NCBI GenBank assembly: GCA_964524835.1
Contig: CAZGEG010000009.1
Location: 67,908-131,907, forward strand
Origin: JACRCG01 sp964524835
GTDB lineage: Bacteria > Desulfobacterota > Desulfuromonadia > Geobacterales > Pseudopelobacteraceae
Reading direction: 5' to 3'
Length of the DNA stretch: 64,000 nt
Below, piece by piece: positions 26,644 through 35,592 of this stretch. Positions within the stretch are counted from its first letter, which is position 1, and the number at the start of each line of letters is the position of its first letter. A program made the translations under genes and the position numbers. The notes beneath the pieces were generated by a model. It saw nothing but the letters and a program-made list of their open reading frames with translations, did not search any database and had not been told where the DNA came from.

Positions 26644-27740
26644 TATCGTACAAGCGGCAGCAGTACCGTAAATTTCGTGCCGTGCCCCGGATCCGATTCG
26701 GCCTTGATCATGCCGCGATGCTCCGAGACGATCTTGTGGCAGATTGTCAGCCCCAGGCCGGTGCCGCCCGATTTGGTGCTGAAAAACGGCGTCCAGATGT
26801 TCTCCAGATCCTCCTGCGGAATGCCGGGGCCGTCATCAGCCACCTCTATGGCGACCATGCGGGAATTCCGCTCGTTCTGTGTCATGCGATAATCGGACAG
26901 AACCCTGCTTGACACCGTCAGGCGGCCGTCAACACCCATCGCATCGATCGCGTTGCAGATCAGGTTCAGAAACAGCCGGGTCAGCATCTCCTCATCGGCC
27001 ATGATGTCCGGGATGCTGGGGTCGAAGTGCTGGATAAACGCGATCTCCCGGTCGGCCACGGCCTGCTTCTGCAGCAGCAGAATATCTCCAAGAATCTTGT
27101 GCAGATTGACCGGAGCAAGCTTGAGCGCCCGCGGGGAAGCCAGTTCCAGCAGTTCGCGGATAATATGGTCGATGCGCTCCGTTTCCCGGATCATGACCCG
27201 TGTATACTCGAGCATCCCGCTCTCAGGCTCGAATTCCCGCTCCAGCAGTTGGGCGGCACCTTTAATGCCTCCCAGAGGGTTTTTTACCTCATGGGCAAGC
27301 CCGGCGGCAAGGGTGCCCAGAGTGGAAAGACGGTCGGCCTGCCGGACTGCCGCCTCCAGTTCGCGGACATAGGTAATGTCCTTGAGTGTCAATATCGCGC
27401 CGATATTTTCGCCGCTCCCTTCAACGAGCGGGTAGCAGGTAACGGCGACCGGCGTAATCCTCCCGGTAGACCGGACGACGACATTTTCATGGTCCGAGAT
27501 AGTGATGCCGGTTCGCATTGTTTTGGTCAGCATCTCGATCAGCGTCGTCTCGAGCGTGAACAGCTTCTCGAATTCAACCCCTGAAGCCTGCTTTTGCGAG
27601 AAGCCGGTGATCGCCTCCGCAGCGGGATTGCACAGCGTAATGCGGCCATTGCTCCCGACGACGATAACACCATCCCCCACGCTGTCGATCACGGTGGCGT
27701 AGTAGTCATCACGTTTTTTCTGCTGCTGTTCACTCTGCAT
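26643..27740 (-). CDS. ntrB: PAS-domain histidine kinase (NtrB family)
   Basis: Protein of 365 aa without membrane segments, so cytoplasmic. A PAS domain spans residues ~12-125 (VGDGVIVVGSNGRITLCNPA). The HisKA H-box is GLAHEVKNPLGGIKGA, the N-box LICNAIDA, the G1 box VADDGPGIP and the G2 box GGTGLGLTI. This is the standard NtrB layout. The start is 2 bases after the dusB stop, so both are co-transcribed, and ntrC follows. It presumably phosphorylates the NtrC-type regulator in response to nitrogen status; the sensed signal cannot be read. Confidence 0.9.
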   Translation of the reverse strand: MQSEQQQKKRDDYYATVIDSVGDGVIVVGSNGRITLCNPAAEAITGFSQKQASGVEFEKLFTLETTLIEMLTKTMRTGITISDHENVVVRSTGRITPVAVTCYPLVEGSGENIGAILTLKDITYVRELEAAVRQADRLSTLGTLAAGLAHEVKNPLGGIKGAAQLLEREFEPESGMLEYTRVMIRETERIDHIIRELLELASPRALKLAPVNLHKILGDILLLQKQAVADREIAFIQHFDPSIPDIMADEEMLTRLFLNLICNAIDAMGVDGRLTVSSRVLSDYRMTQNERNSRMVAIEVADDGPGIPQEDLENIWTPFFSTKSGGTGLGLTICHKIVSEHRGMIKAESDPGHGTKFTVLLPLVR

Positions 27741-27742
27741 TT

Positions 27743-28735
27743 CTAGTCTTGAGCATGTTCCGGGTTGTCGGGTATGCTCCGAATCCTTTCCGTCAGACGG
27801 TGAATATCCTGGATCGAATGGGCTGAGTTGGCTGTCCGGCGGATTTCGGCCGCCCCGGCAAAACCTTTGGCATACCAGCCGATATGTTTCTTGATCTCCC
27901 GGACGGCGACCGCTTCGCCCCGATCCTCAATGAACAGCTTCAGATGCTTTTCAATGGTGTCGGCCCGCTCAGTGGTGCCGGCCGGTGCGCAGGTTCCGGA
28001 CTGATCCAGCTCTCGGACCTGCCTGAAAATCCAGGGCGCCCCGAGCGCGCCGCGCGCAATCATGATGCCGTCGCAGCCGGTCTCTTCCAGCATCCGGAAG
28101 CAGTCTTCCGGGGTGAACAGGTCGCCGCTTCCCAATACGGGAATCGAAAGCGCCGCTTTCATCTCCCTCAGCTGGGACCAGTCGGCCTGGCCGGAAAACA
28201 TCAGAGAGCGGCTGCGCGGATGGAGGGTGATGGCATCACATCCCTCGGCCTCCGCGATCCGCCCCACTTCCTGAAATACATTGTCGCCGCAGTGCCAGCC
28301 GGAGCGGATCTTGATCGTCAGCGGCAGGATCGTGGCGGCGCGCACCGCGCGTATGATCGCGGCGATTTTGAGCGGTTCCTGCAGCAGTGCGCTTCCGGCA
28401 CCGGTTCCGACAACCTTGCGTACCGGGCACCCCATGTTGATGTCCAGCAGGTCGCCGTGCCCCTCAACCATGCGTGCCGCTTCAGCCAGGTCTGCAGGTT
28501 TGTCTCCGAAAAGCTGGATGCCGAGCGGCCGGTCTCCGGGGGAGCTCTTCAAAAGGGCCAGCGTCTTGACCCCTTCGCGCACCATGCCGTTGACGCTTAC
28601 CATTTCGGTATAAGCCAGTGAAGCTCCTGCTTGACGACAGATCAGGCGGAACGGCAGATTTGTAATTCCCGCCAGGGGTGCAAGCACGACGTTGTGCCGG
28701 AGGACGAGAGAGCCAATTGTTAGTGGTTTTAGCAT
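27743..28735 (-). CDS. dusB: tRNA-dihydrouridine synthase B
   Basis: Protein of 330 aa, FMN-dependent, reducing uridine in tRNA D-loops. Family stretches: VVLAPLAGITNLPFR, IQLFGDKP, DINMGCPVRKVVGTGAGSAL with the catalytic Cys, TIKIRSGW, ITLHPRSR, GSGDLF and MIARGALGAPWIF. The ATG at 28735 is where family homology starts; the longer frame upstream is mostly not family-like. The dusB-ntrB-ntrC order recalls the nifR3-ntrB-ntrC operon of alphaproteobacteria, so it is probably co-regulated with nitrogen control. Confidence 0.93.
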   Translation of the reverse strand: MLKPLTIGSLVLRHNVVLAPLAGITNLPFRLICRQAGASLAYTEMVSVNGMVREGVKTLALLKSSPGDRPLGIQLFGDKPADLAEAARMVEGHGDLLDINMGCPVRKVVGTGAGSALLQEPLKIAAIIRAVRAATILPLTIKIRSGWHCGDNVFQEVGRIAEAEGCDAITLHPRSRSLMFSGQADWSQLREMKAALSIPVLGSGDLFTPEDCFRMLEETGCDGIMIARGALGAPWIFRQVRELDQSGTCAPAGTTERADTIEKHLKLFIEDRGEAVAVREIKKHIGWYAKGFAGAAEIRRTANSAHSIQDIHRLTERIRSIPDNPEHAQD

Positions 28736-28914
28736 GATGCACACTTGATGATACGAACCGGGAGGGAGGAAAACAGCCTTGAACTGCCTAATTTTTGGGC
28801 ATAGTAGCACAGTCGGGATAAATGGCAAGGGTAAAAAACAGATTTTTATTGCCAACGGGCGTATTTCCGTTTTTAATACGGCTAAGACATGTTAACAGCA
28901 CAAGGAGAACTGCA

Positions 28915-29208
28915 ATGTTTGGAATCGGCATGCCGGAAATGATTATTATTCTCGTGATCGCCCTGATCGTCATCGGTCCGCACAAGTTACCGGAGTTGGC
29001 CAAATCGCTGGGAAAGGGTCTGGCAGAATTCAAGAAGGCTTCGGAAGGGCTCCAGAATTCTCTACAGGAAGAAGCCAGAAAAACTGAAGAAGCCGTAAAG
29101 GACCCGGCGCAGCAGGCAAAGCCAACCGCCGCCGCAGCTGAACCGGTTGCACCGGGCGGGACAACAGAGCCGCATCCGGCTGAAAAGAAAGAAACGCTGC
29201 ACACCTGA
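28915..29208 (+). CDS. tatA: Twin-arginine translocase subunit TatA/TatB
   Basis: Protein of 97 aa: a membrane helix (residues ~6-20, PEMIIILVIALIVIGP), the hinge HKLPELAKSLGKGLAEFKK with the amphipathic helix, then an acidic Ala/Pro-rich tail. It helps to form the pore through which folded proteins with RR signal peptides cross the inner membrane. The ATG at 28915 follows CAAGGAGA. The long tail slightly favours TatB-like features, but the short hinge fits TatA; both are possible. It stands alone before a strong terminator. Confidence 0.88.
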   Translation: MFGIGMPEMIIILVIALIVIGPHKLPELAKSLGKGLAEFKKASEGLQNSLQEEARKTEEAVKDPAQQAKPTAAAAEPVAPGGTTEPHPAEKKETLHT

Positions 29209-29236
29209 TCTAGGGAACAGGTTATTTTGGCATAAT

Positions 29237-29270
29237 AAAACGAGAGCCGGGTCAACCCGGCTCTCGTTTT
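29237..29270. terminator. Strong bidirectional intrinsic terminator
   Basis: 16-base arms AAAACGAGAGCCGGGT and ACCCGGCTCTCGTTTT with a 2-base spacer end in A and T runs. It serves the convergent tatA and hsp20 genes. Confidence 0.95.
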
Positions 29271-29293
29271 ATTTCTGATGCGCTCATGTGAAA

Positions 29294-29740
29294 TTATTTC
29301 ACCTGAATATTGATCTGCTTCGGTTTCGTATCTTCTTTCTTCGGGAGAGTAATCGTCAGAACCCCCTTGTCGCAACTGGCGGCAACCTTTTCCTGGTCTA
29401 CGGTTGTCGGCAGGCTGAAGCTGCGCTGGAAACTGCCGAAATATCTCTCGATGCGATGGTAATTCTCCTTTTTAACCTCATCCTCGTGCTTGCGCTCACC
29501 TTTCAGAATCAGGGTGCTGTCCTCAATGCGTACTTCGATGTCTTTCTGATCCACGTCGGGAAGCTCGGCCTTGATGATGATGGAGTCGGCTGTTTCATAA
29601 ATATCGACCGCCGGCTGCCAGAGCCCCTCTTTGATGTCCTCACTGGGGAGGTCGTGATTCCAGGAGAGGTTGAGGAGCCTGTTCATCTGGTCCTGCATGG
29701 TGCGCAACTCCCGGAGCGGGTTGTACTTTACAAGTGCCAT
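29294..29740 (-). CDS. Small heat-shock protein (Hsp20/alpha-crystallin)
   Basis: Protein of 148 aa. The alpha-crystallin domain covers about residues 45-145: PAVDIYETADSIIIKAELPD, the ILKGERKHE strand, ERYFGSFQRSFSLP and the GVLTITLPK motif that closes the domain. The C-terminal IxI-type tail (INIQVK) favours oligomer formation. These ATP-independent chaperones hold unfolded proteins. The ATG at 29740 follows a perfect AGGAGG; the extra 21 codons upstream are not conserved in the family. Confidence 0.93.
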   Translation of the reverse strand: MALVKYNPLRELRTMQDQMNRLLNLSWNHDLPSEDIKEGLWQPAVDIYETADSIIIKAELPDVDQKDIEVRIEDSTLILKGERKHEDEVKKENYHRIERYFGSFQRSFSLPTTVDQEKVAASCDKGVLTITLPKKEDTKPKQINIQVK

Positions 29741-29816
29741 GGCTGTATCCTCCTTTATAACGATCAGATTTGTACAATGTCCTGCTCTTGAAAGAATAAT
29801 CACGATTTATGAAATG

Positions 29817-30551
29817 TCAAGACAAGCCATTTCCACAGGTCTGCTGCAAAAACTCCAGACTTTTCAGCTTTCTGGCGGAATGGGTGGCCAGCGACTCATC
29901 CAGCAGGATGCCGGCACTATGAAGCGCATCCTCATCAAAGGCAATCCCCCCGAAACGACTGGTGCCCAGGCAGGATCTGAGGCCATGCAGGGATGATGAT
30001 GGCATCTGGCGCCCGGTTGCGGCACAGAAACGGCAGACCAGCTCCCCCCCCTGCTGCATGAGCGCCCCGCGTTCGCCGAAATCAGAGCCGCAGCGGCTGC
30101 ACCCCTCCAGTGAAGGGCGGTAGCCGAGAATGTTGAGCAGGTTGATTTCAAAGAACCGCCGGTCGGCATTGTCCACAAGGCCGGAGTCCAGGCGCTCAAG
30201 ATAGGCTGCGAGCAGACGGTACAGGCGCGGCAGCGGCTGCCCTTCCGGGGTGAGGCACTCCACCAGTTCGCAGGCATACAGCCCATGGGCGATTGCTCCG
30301 AGCCGGCCCCGAATCCCGGGATGGAGCGTGATGACGTCGGCGCTCCGCAGGGAAGAGAGCCCCTCCTTGCAGTTCAGTTGAACATGGATTCGGGCTAAGG
30401 TCTCCAGCGCCGGGCCGAAACGTTTGCGGCTGTTGCGGGCGCCGCGGGCAAATCCCTTTAGCCGGCCATGTTCAAGCGTGAACAGCGACACGATCCGGTC
30501 GCTTTCACCGTAGTCGGAGTTTGAGAGCACGAAGGCCTGCAACTTTTCCAC
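29817..30551 (-). CDS. recO: DNA repair protein RecO
   Basis: Protein of 244 aa with the RecO OB fold at the N terminus (AFVLSNSDYGESDRIVSLFT, GRLKGFARGARNSRKRFG) and a four-cysteine zinc site CSRC ... CRFC at residues ~150-182. RecO helps RecA displace SSB in gap repair. The start is GTG at 30551, since no ATG precedes family homology. It is close to the HD-GYP gene upstream (15 bases), so they are probably co-transcribed. Confidence 0.9.
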   Translation of the reverse strand: MEKLQAFVLSNSDYGESDRIVSLFTLEHGRLKGFARGARNSRKRFGPALETLARIHVQLNCKEGLSSLRSADVITLHPGIRGRLGAIAHGLYACELVECLTPEGQPLPRLYRLLAAYLERLDSGLVDNADRRFFEINLLNILGYRPSLEGCSRCGSDFGERGALMQQGGELVCRFCAATGRQMPSSSLHGLRSCLGTSRFGGIAFDEDALHSAGILLDESLATHSARKLKSLEFLQQTCGNGLS

Positions 30552-30565
30552 GGGGGACAGCCGCC

Positions 30566-31156
30566 TTAACCGACCAACTCACGATGATGAGTTGCTGCGC
30601 GCCTTGCATCTTCTACCAGTACCTCTTCGGCAATGGCCTGAAACTGTTCCATCAACTGCGGGTCAAAAAAAGCCTCCGACATTTCCCGCATTATTTCCCG
30701 GACCTGGTCACTTGTACAGGCAGCACGGTATGGGCGCCGCGACCGGAGGGAGTCAAAAACATCTGCGATGGTGACAATCCGGGCTTCGATAGCTATCTCC
30801 TCTCCTTTTAGCCCGTAGGGATAGCCGCTGCCGTCAAATTTTTCATGATGATACAGGACCATATTGACCACCGCAGAGGGAAGACCGGCCTGACGGACTA
30901 CTTCCGCCCCCCAGAGCGGATGTCTGTGAATGATCTTCATACTCGGTTCATCCAAGCTTCCCGGATAATTGAGTACGGCCTTCGGCACACCGATCTTGCC
31001 GCAGTCATGCAGCCAGCCGCCGCACTTGATGTTGACAATGCTTTCTTCCGGCAAGCCAACTTTCTCGGCAAGAGTGGACGCGTCTTCATCGACAAAAAGC
31101 ACGGTTTTGATGCCAGATCCTTTTAAAAAACCCTTCTGCATTAATTTATCCGGCAT
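30566..31156 (-). CDS. HD-GYP-type domain protein with altered N-terminal His
   Basis: Protein of 196 aa. The core of an HD-GYP phosphodiesterase is visible: WLHDCGKIGVPKAVL (HD), HPLWGAEVV, LYHHEKFDGSGYPYGLKG (GYP) and VTIADVFDSL. The usual His-containing start of the domain is replaced by KTVLFVDEDASTLAEKVGL, so one expected metal ligand seems missing, and there is no receiver or sensor domain. The ATG at 31156 has AAGGGGAA at good spacing. It may be a shortened or inactive c-di-GMP phosphodiesterase, or a binding protein. Its neighbours recO and mfd give no hint of a pathway. Confidence 0.75.
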   Translation of the reverse strand: MPDKLMQKGFLKGSGIKTVLFVDEDASTLAEKVGLPEESIVNIKCGGWLHDCGKIGVPKAVLNYPGSLDEPSMKIIHRHPLWGAEVVRQAGLPSAVVNMVLYHHEKFDGSGYPYGLKGEEIAIEARIVTIADVFDSLRSRRPYRAACTSDQVREIMREMSEAFFDPQLMEQFQAIAEEVLVEDARRAATHHRELVG

Positions 31157-31321
31157 AGTCATTTCCCCTTGTCGAGATCGGGCTGCTGGCGCCATGGTGG
31201 CCGCACAAAAGACACTCAGGTGTATGAATGCAAAGCATTTTTCCGCACCCGAAGGGAGCAGAAACAACATCAGCAGGGCATCAGGCGTATCGATGAAACG
31301 GCTTGACCCGGATATCGTTGT

Positions 31322-34300
31322 CTACGAAACCGGTGCCAACCGCTGCAGCACGCTCTTCGCCATCTCAAGAATTCCCTCGAACGAGGTATCCTTCAAGGTG
31401 CAGACCAGCTTGAAATCGGGGGTGAACTGGTATTTTTTCGGCTCGCTCCGCATCATGCCGATGATCGTGTCTGGCGAGGCCGGGGTGCGGGGGTGGAACG
31501 AAATGATCACCGCACGGCCGTCGAAGTCGATCTGGCGAACGACCAGCGCCTTCAGCAGCACCCGCAGCTTCATGATCTCGAACAGGTAGGAGGTCGCAAG
31601 CGGATACTTGCCGAAGCGGTCGAGCACTTCGTTCTGCACGTCCAGCACATCCTCTTCACTTTCCGCCTGGGTCAGCTTCTTGTAAATCACCAGGCGCTGT
31701 CCCGCATCCTTCACATACGCCTCGGGGATAAAGGCCGGCACCTTGAGATTGATTTCCGGCTCGACCTGCAGGGCGCTCTCCTCGCCGCGCATCCGGGCGA
31801 TCGTCTCCTCCAGCATCTGGTTGTACAGTTCGAAACCGATCTCGGTAACCGTTCCGGACTGGCGGTTGCCGAGCATGTCACCCGCCCCGCGGATCTCCAT
31901 GTCGTGCGTCGCGATGCGGAAACCGGCCCCCAGCTCCGAGATTTCCTGCAGTACCCGGAGCCGTTCGCGGGCATCCGAGCTGATGGCCGCCTCCCCCGGG
32001 ATCAGCAGATAGGCGTAGCCGCGCTGGGTGGAGCGCCCCACCCTCCCCCGCAGCTGGTAGAGCTGCGACAGGCCGAACTTGTCGGCATGATCGACGATCA
32101 GGGTATTGGCGTTGGGGATGTCGAGGCCGGATTCGATGATCGTGGTGCAGAGGAGCAGGTTGGTCTCGCCATGCATGAAACCGAGCATGACCTTCTCCAG
32201 TTCGTGCTCCCCCATCTGGCCGTGCCCGACGGCGATCTTTGCTTCCGGCACCAGCTGGGTCAGCAGTTCCGCCCGTTTGGCGATGGTCTGCACCCGGTTG
32301 TGGACGAAGAAGACCTGACCGCCGCGGCGCAGTTCGCGCAGCACCGCCTCGCGGATCAGCTCTTCGGAGAAGCGGGAGACGATGGTCTTGACCGCCAGGC
32401 GGTCCACCGGCGGCGTATCGATGATCGAGAGGTCGCGGATCCCCATCATCGACATGTAGAGCGTGCGCGGAATCGGCGTGGCGGTGAGGGTCATCACGTC
32501 GACGACGGCCCGGAACGACTTGAGCCGTTCCTTGTCCTTGACCCCGAAGCGCTGTTCCTCGTCGATGATCATTAGCCCCAGGTCCTTGAAGGCGACATCC
32601 TTCTGCAGCAGGCGGTGGGTACCGATGATGATGTCGATATCCCCCTTCTTGAGGCGTTCGAGGATAGCCTTCTGCTCCTTGGCGGTGCGGAAGCGGGAGA
32701 GCACCTCGACCGTGACCGGGTAATCCTTCAGCCGTTCGCGGAAGGTTTCGTAATGTTGCTGGGCGAGTATCGTGGTGGGAACGAGGATGCCGACCTGCTT
32801 GCCGTCCAGCGCCGACTTGAAAGCCCCCCGCAGGGCGACCTCGGTCTTGCCGTAGCCGACATCGCCGCAAACGAGGCGATCCATCGGTTTCGAATGCTGC
32901 ATGTCCGCCAGCACGTCCTGGATCGCGGAGAGCTGGTCGGGGGTCTCCTCCCAGGCGAATGACGCCTCGAACTCCCGGTACATCTCGTCGGGGGGGGAAA
33001 AGGAGAACCCTTCGGAGAGCTGCCGCCGAGCATAGATCTCCAGCAGCTCCCCGGCCAGCTCCTCGATGTTCTTGCGCGCCTTGCCCTTGGATTTTTCCCA
33101 GGAAATCCCGCCAAGCTTGTCCAGCGACGGATGACTCCCTTCCGGGCCGACATAGCGCTGGACCAGCCCGAGGCGATCGACAGGGAGAAACAGCTTGTCC
33201 GAACCGGCGTACTCCAGCAGGAGGAAATCCCCGGCGACGCTCCCGACGCTGATATGCTGCAGTCCGCGGTACAGCCCGATGCCGTGGTCGATATGCACCA
33301 TGTAATCGCCCGGCTTGAGTTCGGCCAGGGAGGCCAGGAGCTGCTTCTTGCGCATCTCCGAAACGCCGCGGCGACGGACCCGTTTGCCGAACAGCTCTTC
33401 CTCGGCGATCAGAATCAGGCGGGAGGATGGGAGCCGGAAGCCGCGGGAGATGTCGCCGATCAGGATGGTGATGGATGGTAGAGACGCAGCACGCTGCGTC
33501 TCAGCACCCACAACATCATGGAATCCCGCTTCACTGATAGTGCAGGGTATGTTGTACGGTTTCAGTAGATCCTTGAGACGCTCGGCCTGCGGCTGCTGAT
33601 GGCAGGCGATCGCAATCCCCTCCCCGCCGTCGAGCCATCCGCGCAGCTTTCCCGCCAACGGAGCCAGGGCGTGACTACTCTCCTTCGACACGCTGACCCT
33701 TAGGTCGCTGTTTTCTTCGCAGGGGATTGCAATGGTCGAGCTTTCCTCCTGAGCGCCCATGACCAGTCCGGGCAGCTCGACCACGCGCCGCCCGGAGATG
33801 ATCGCCTTCAGCTCCGTTTCGGACAGGAACAGTTCCACCGCCGGTGAATGGGCCAGACCGTCGGCGGCAGCCTTGGCGACGCCCGCCTCAATTTCTTCGC
33901 TGACACCGAGAACGGCATAATTGATCGCCTCAGGGTCGAGCAGGATCAGCGGCGCCCCGGGGGCATAGTCGAAAATGGTTTCGAGAGCGGGGTGGAGGAG
34001 CGGCTGCAGGAAGTCGATACCCTGGAAATAAACCGCATTCTGCAGGTCCTCCAGTATCGTGCGGCGGCGATTGGCCGGGATGTCAAGGTCATCGCAGAGC
34101 TGTTTCAGGCGGGGTGCGATATCCGCCAGCACCTCATCCGACAGCAGCAGCTCCCGAGACGGGAGCAGCACCAGCTCCTCGACCGGCTGCAAGGATCGCT
34201 GCGTCAGCGGATCAAAGGCGCGCATGGTCTCGGCCGTGTCGCCAAAAAACTCGATTCTGACCGGCGCCCTGAGGTTGGGGGGAAAGATGTCGAGAATTCC

Positions 34301-34828
34301 TCCCCGCACGGCAAAAGTGCCGCGATCCTCCACCAGCGGCACATTGGCGTACCCCATCCGGATCAGCCGGGCGAGCAGGTCGTCCCGCTCGAACTCTTCG
34401 CCGGGGAGCAGATAGCAGGATGAGTCGTTCAGGACTTTCCGGGGGAGCAGCCGCTGCAGCGCCGCCGCCACCGGCATGACGGTGATCCGGGACTGGCCGC
34501 TCTGCAGCCGGAAGAGCGTATCCAGCCGGGCGCCGGTCACGTCGGGGTGCGGAGAGGCTGCTGAAAACGGCGCCGCATCCCAGGAGGGAAAGAGCGCCGC
34601 GTGCAGGTCACCTCCGGAGAAGAATGCCAGTTCCCGGCAGAATTCTTCCGCCGCCTCCTGGGTCGGGGCGATCACCAGCGGGGTGTCAAGGCCGGCCCGC
34701 ACCAGTTCCACGACGAACAGGGCCGGGGACGAGCCTTTCAGGCCCGGGATAACGATGCGCCGTTCGCCGCGGCGAAGTGCGGCAATGCTGTCAATAGTCT
34801 GGGGGATAAGGGAGGTCATAGTGGTCAT
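31322..34828 (-). CDS. mfd: Transcription-repair coupling factor Mfd
   Basis: Protein of 1168 aa, normal length. It removes RNA polymerase stalled at DNA damage and recruits UvrA. Visible parts: UvrB-like N-terminal module, the RNAP-interacting domain (LKPGDYMVHIDHGIGLYRGL), helicase motifs VCGDVGYGKTEVALRG, DEEQRFG, TLTATPIPRTL, and the TRG region with QLRGRVGRS and the C-terminal repeat-like domain. The ATG at 34828 and another at 34819 are both possible. It is the longest housekeeping gene here and follows the MXAN_5187-type gene by about 20 bases, so likely one transcript. Confidence 0.97.
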   Translation of the reverse strand: MTTMTSLIPQTIDSIAALRRGERRIVIPGLKGSSPALFVVELVRAGLDTPLVIAPTQEAAEEFCRELAFFSGGDLHAALFPSWDAAPFSAASPHPDVTGARLDTLFRLQSGQSRITVMPVAAALQRLLPRKVLNDSSCYLLPGEEFERDDLLARLIRMGYANVPLVEDRGTFAVRGGILDIFPPNLRAPVRIEFFGDTAETMRAFDPLTQRSLQPVEELVLLPSRELLLSDEVLADIAPRLKQLCDDLDIPANRRRTILEDLQNAVYFQGIDFLQPLLHPALETIFDYAPGAPLILLDPEAINYAVLGVSEEIEAGVAKAAADGLAHSPAVELFLSETELKAIISGRRVVELPGLVMGAQEESSTIAIPCEENSDLRVSVSKESSHALAPLAGKLRGWLDGGEGIAIACHQQPQAERLKDLLKPYNIPCTISEAGFHDVVGAETQRAASLPSITILIGDISRGFRLPSSRLILIAEEELFGKRVRRRGVSEMRKKQLLASLAELKPGDYMVHIDHGIGLYRGLQHISVGSVAGDFLLLEYAGSDKLFLPVDRLGLVQRYVGPEGSHPSLDKLGGISWEKSKGKARKNIEELAGELLEIYARRQLSEGFSFSPPDEMYREFEASFAWEETPDQLSAIQDVLADMQHSKPMDRLVCGDVGYGKTEVALRGAFKSALDGKQVGILVPTTILAQQHYETFRERLKDYPVTVEVLSRFRTAKEQKAILERLKKGDIDIIIGTHRLLQKDVAFKDLGLMIIDEEQRFGVKDKERLKSFRAVVDVMTLTATPIPRTLYMSMMGIRDLSIIDTPPVDRLAVKTIVSRFSEELIREAVLRELRRGGQVFFVHNRVQTIAKRAELLTQLVPEAKIAVGHGQMGEHELEKVMLGFMHGETNLLLCTTIIESGLDIPNANTLIVDHADKFGLSQLYQLRGRVGRSTQRGYAYLLIPGEAAISSDARERLRVLQEISELGAGFRIATHDMEIRGAGDMLGNRQSGTVTEIGFELYNQMLEETIARMRGEESALQVEPEINLKVPAFIPEAYVKDAGQRLVIYKKLTQAESEEDVLDVQNEVLDRFGKYPLATSYLFEIMKLRVLLKALVVRQIDFDGRAVIISFHPRTPASPDTIIGMMRSEPKKYQFTPDFKLVCTLKDTSFEGILEMAKSVLQRLAPVS

Positions 34829-34850
34829 CGATGTCGTGCGGTATAGTCTG

Positions 34851-35411
34851 TCAGTGCTTTCGCAGGCCGGCTTTGAGCTTCGGCTTGCCGTCTTCGATCA
34901 CGACCCTGAAGGCGAGATGATCGGTGCCGAGCCTGGCGGCCAGTGCCGGTTTCTGCTTTTCAATGGTTGCCGCAACCAGCTCGCGGGTGATCTTGTCAAT
35001 CGGCATGTTACAGGCTTTTCGCGCCTCACGGAGCTCATGGACGAGACGGTCAAGGTCCGAATCAGCTGTCGGCTGCGGGGGTTCGACCTGCTTCTTTTCC
35101 GGCCTGTCCTTCTGGCGCAGGTGCAGGTCGCTGATAAAACGGTCGCGCGAATAGCGCCCCTCCTCCATCAGCTTCAGGATCCGGTTCCAGTGTTCGCGAT
35201 AGGTGTTGAAACGGGCCACCAGCATGGTGAAGCGGTGCTTGTGCATCGTATTGTTGATCGGCACGCCGCTGTAGCGGCGCACCAGCTTTTCCACCTCGCC
35301 CAGCACCGGAAGCGGCTCCCGCTTCTCGAGGCCGATAAAGTACTGCTCGTACTTCGTGATCAGCTCGTTCAGTTTTTTGTCAAGGAGTATGACGTCCTCT
35401 GCAATTGCCAT
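34851..35411 (-). CDS. Conserved deltaproteobacterial protein of unknown function (MXAN_5187-like)
   Basis: Protein of 186 aa, helical and charged. N-terminal helices (LDKKLNELITKYEQYFIGLE), then YSGVPINNTMHKHRFTMLVARFNTYREHWNRI, which I associate with the MXAN_5187 C-terminal-domain family. A Pro/Lys-rich linker joins it to a second helical piece. There is no catalytic motif, membrane segment or signal peptide. It is upstream of mfd on the same strand, with about 20 bases between them. The role is unknown. Confidence 0.75.
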   Translation of the reverse strand: MAIAEDVILLDKKLNELITKYEQYFIGLEKREPLPVLGEVEKLVRRYSGVPINNTMHKHRFTMLVARFNTYREHWNRILKLMEEGRYSRDRFISDLHLRQKDRPEKKQVEPPQPTADSDLDRLVHELREARKACNMPIDKITRELVAATIEKQKPALAARLGTDHLAFRVVIEDGKPKLKAGLRKH

Positions 35412-35520
35412 CGCCAGACCTTAAATGAAAGACTATAAATAATCGGGTAGATACTATAGCCGAACCGGCAGATAAGTAAAGGTCAAAGATGGGTTACGGC
35501 ATCGCAACTGCGCTAATCTC

Positions 35521-35548
35521 TTGACGCTTTGGCCATCAATCGCATAAA
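35521..35548 (+). promoter_or_regulatory. Sigma-70-type promoter of glmU
   Basis: TTGACG (35521-35526) and CATAAA (35543-35548) are 16 bases apart, 45 bases before the glmU start. Confidence 0.5.
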
Positions 35549-35592
35549 GTGCGCGGATGCATTTTCCACATTATTCGTATGGAGCCTTTTGA

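Noticed and set aside
31493..32575. Plus-strand frame of 360 aa opposite mfd
   Set aside because: Shadow of the helicase domain. The composition (Asp/His/Arg-rich) matches reverse reading of a GC-rich gene.
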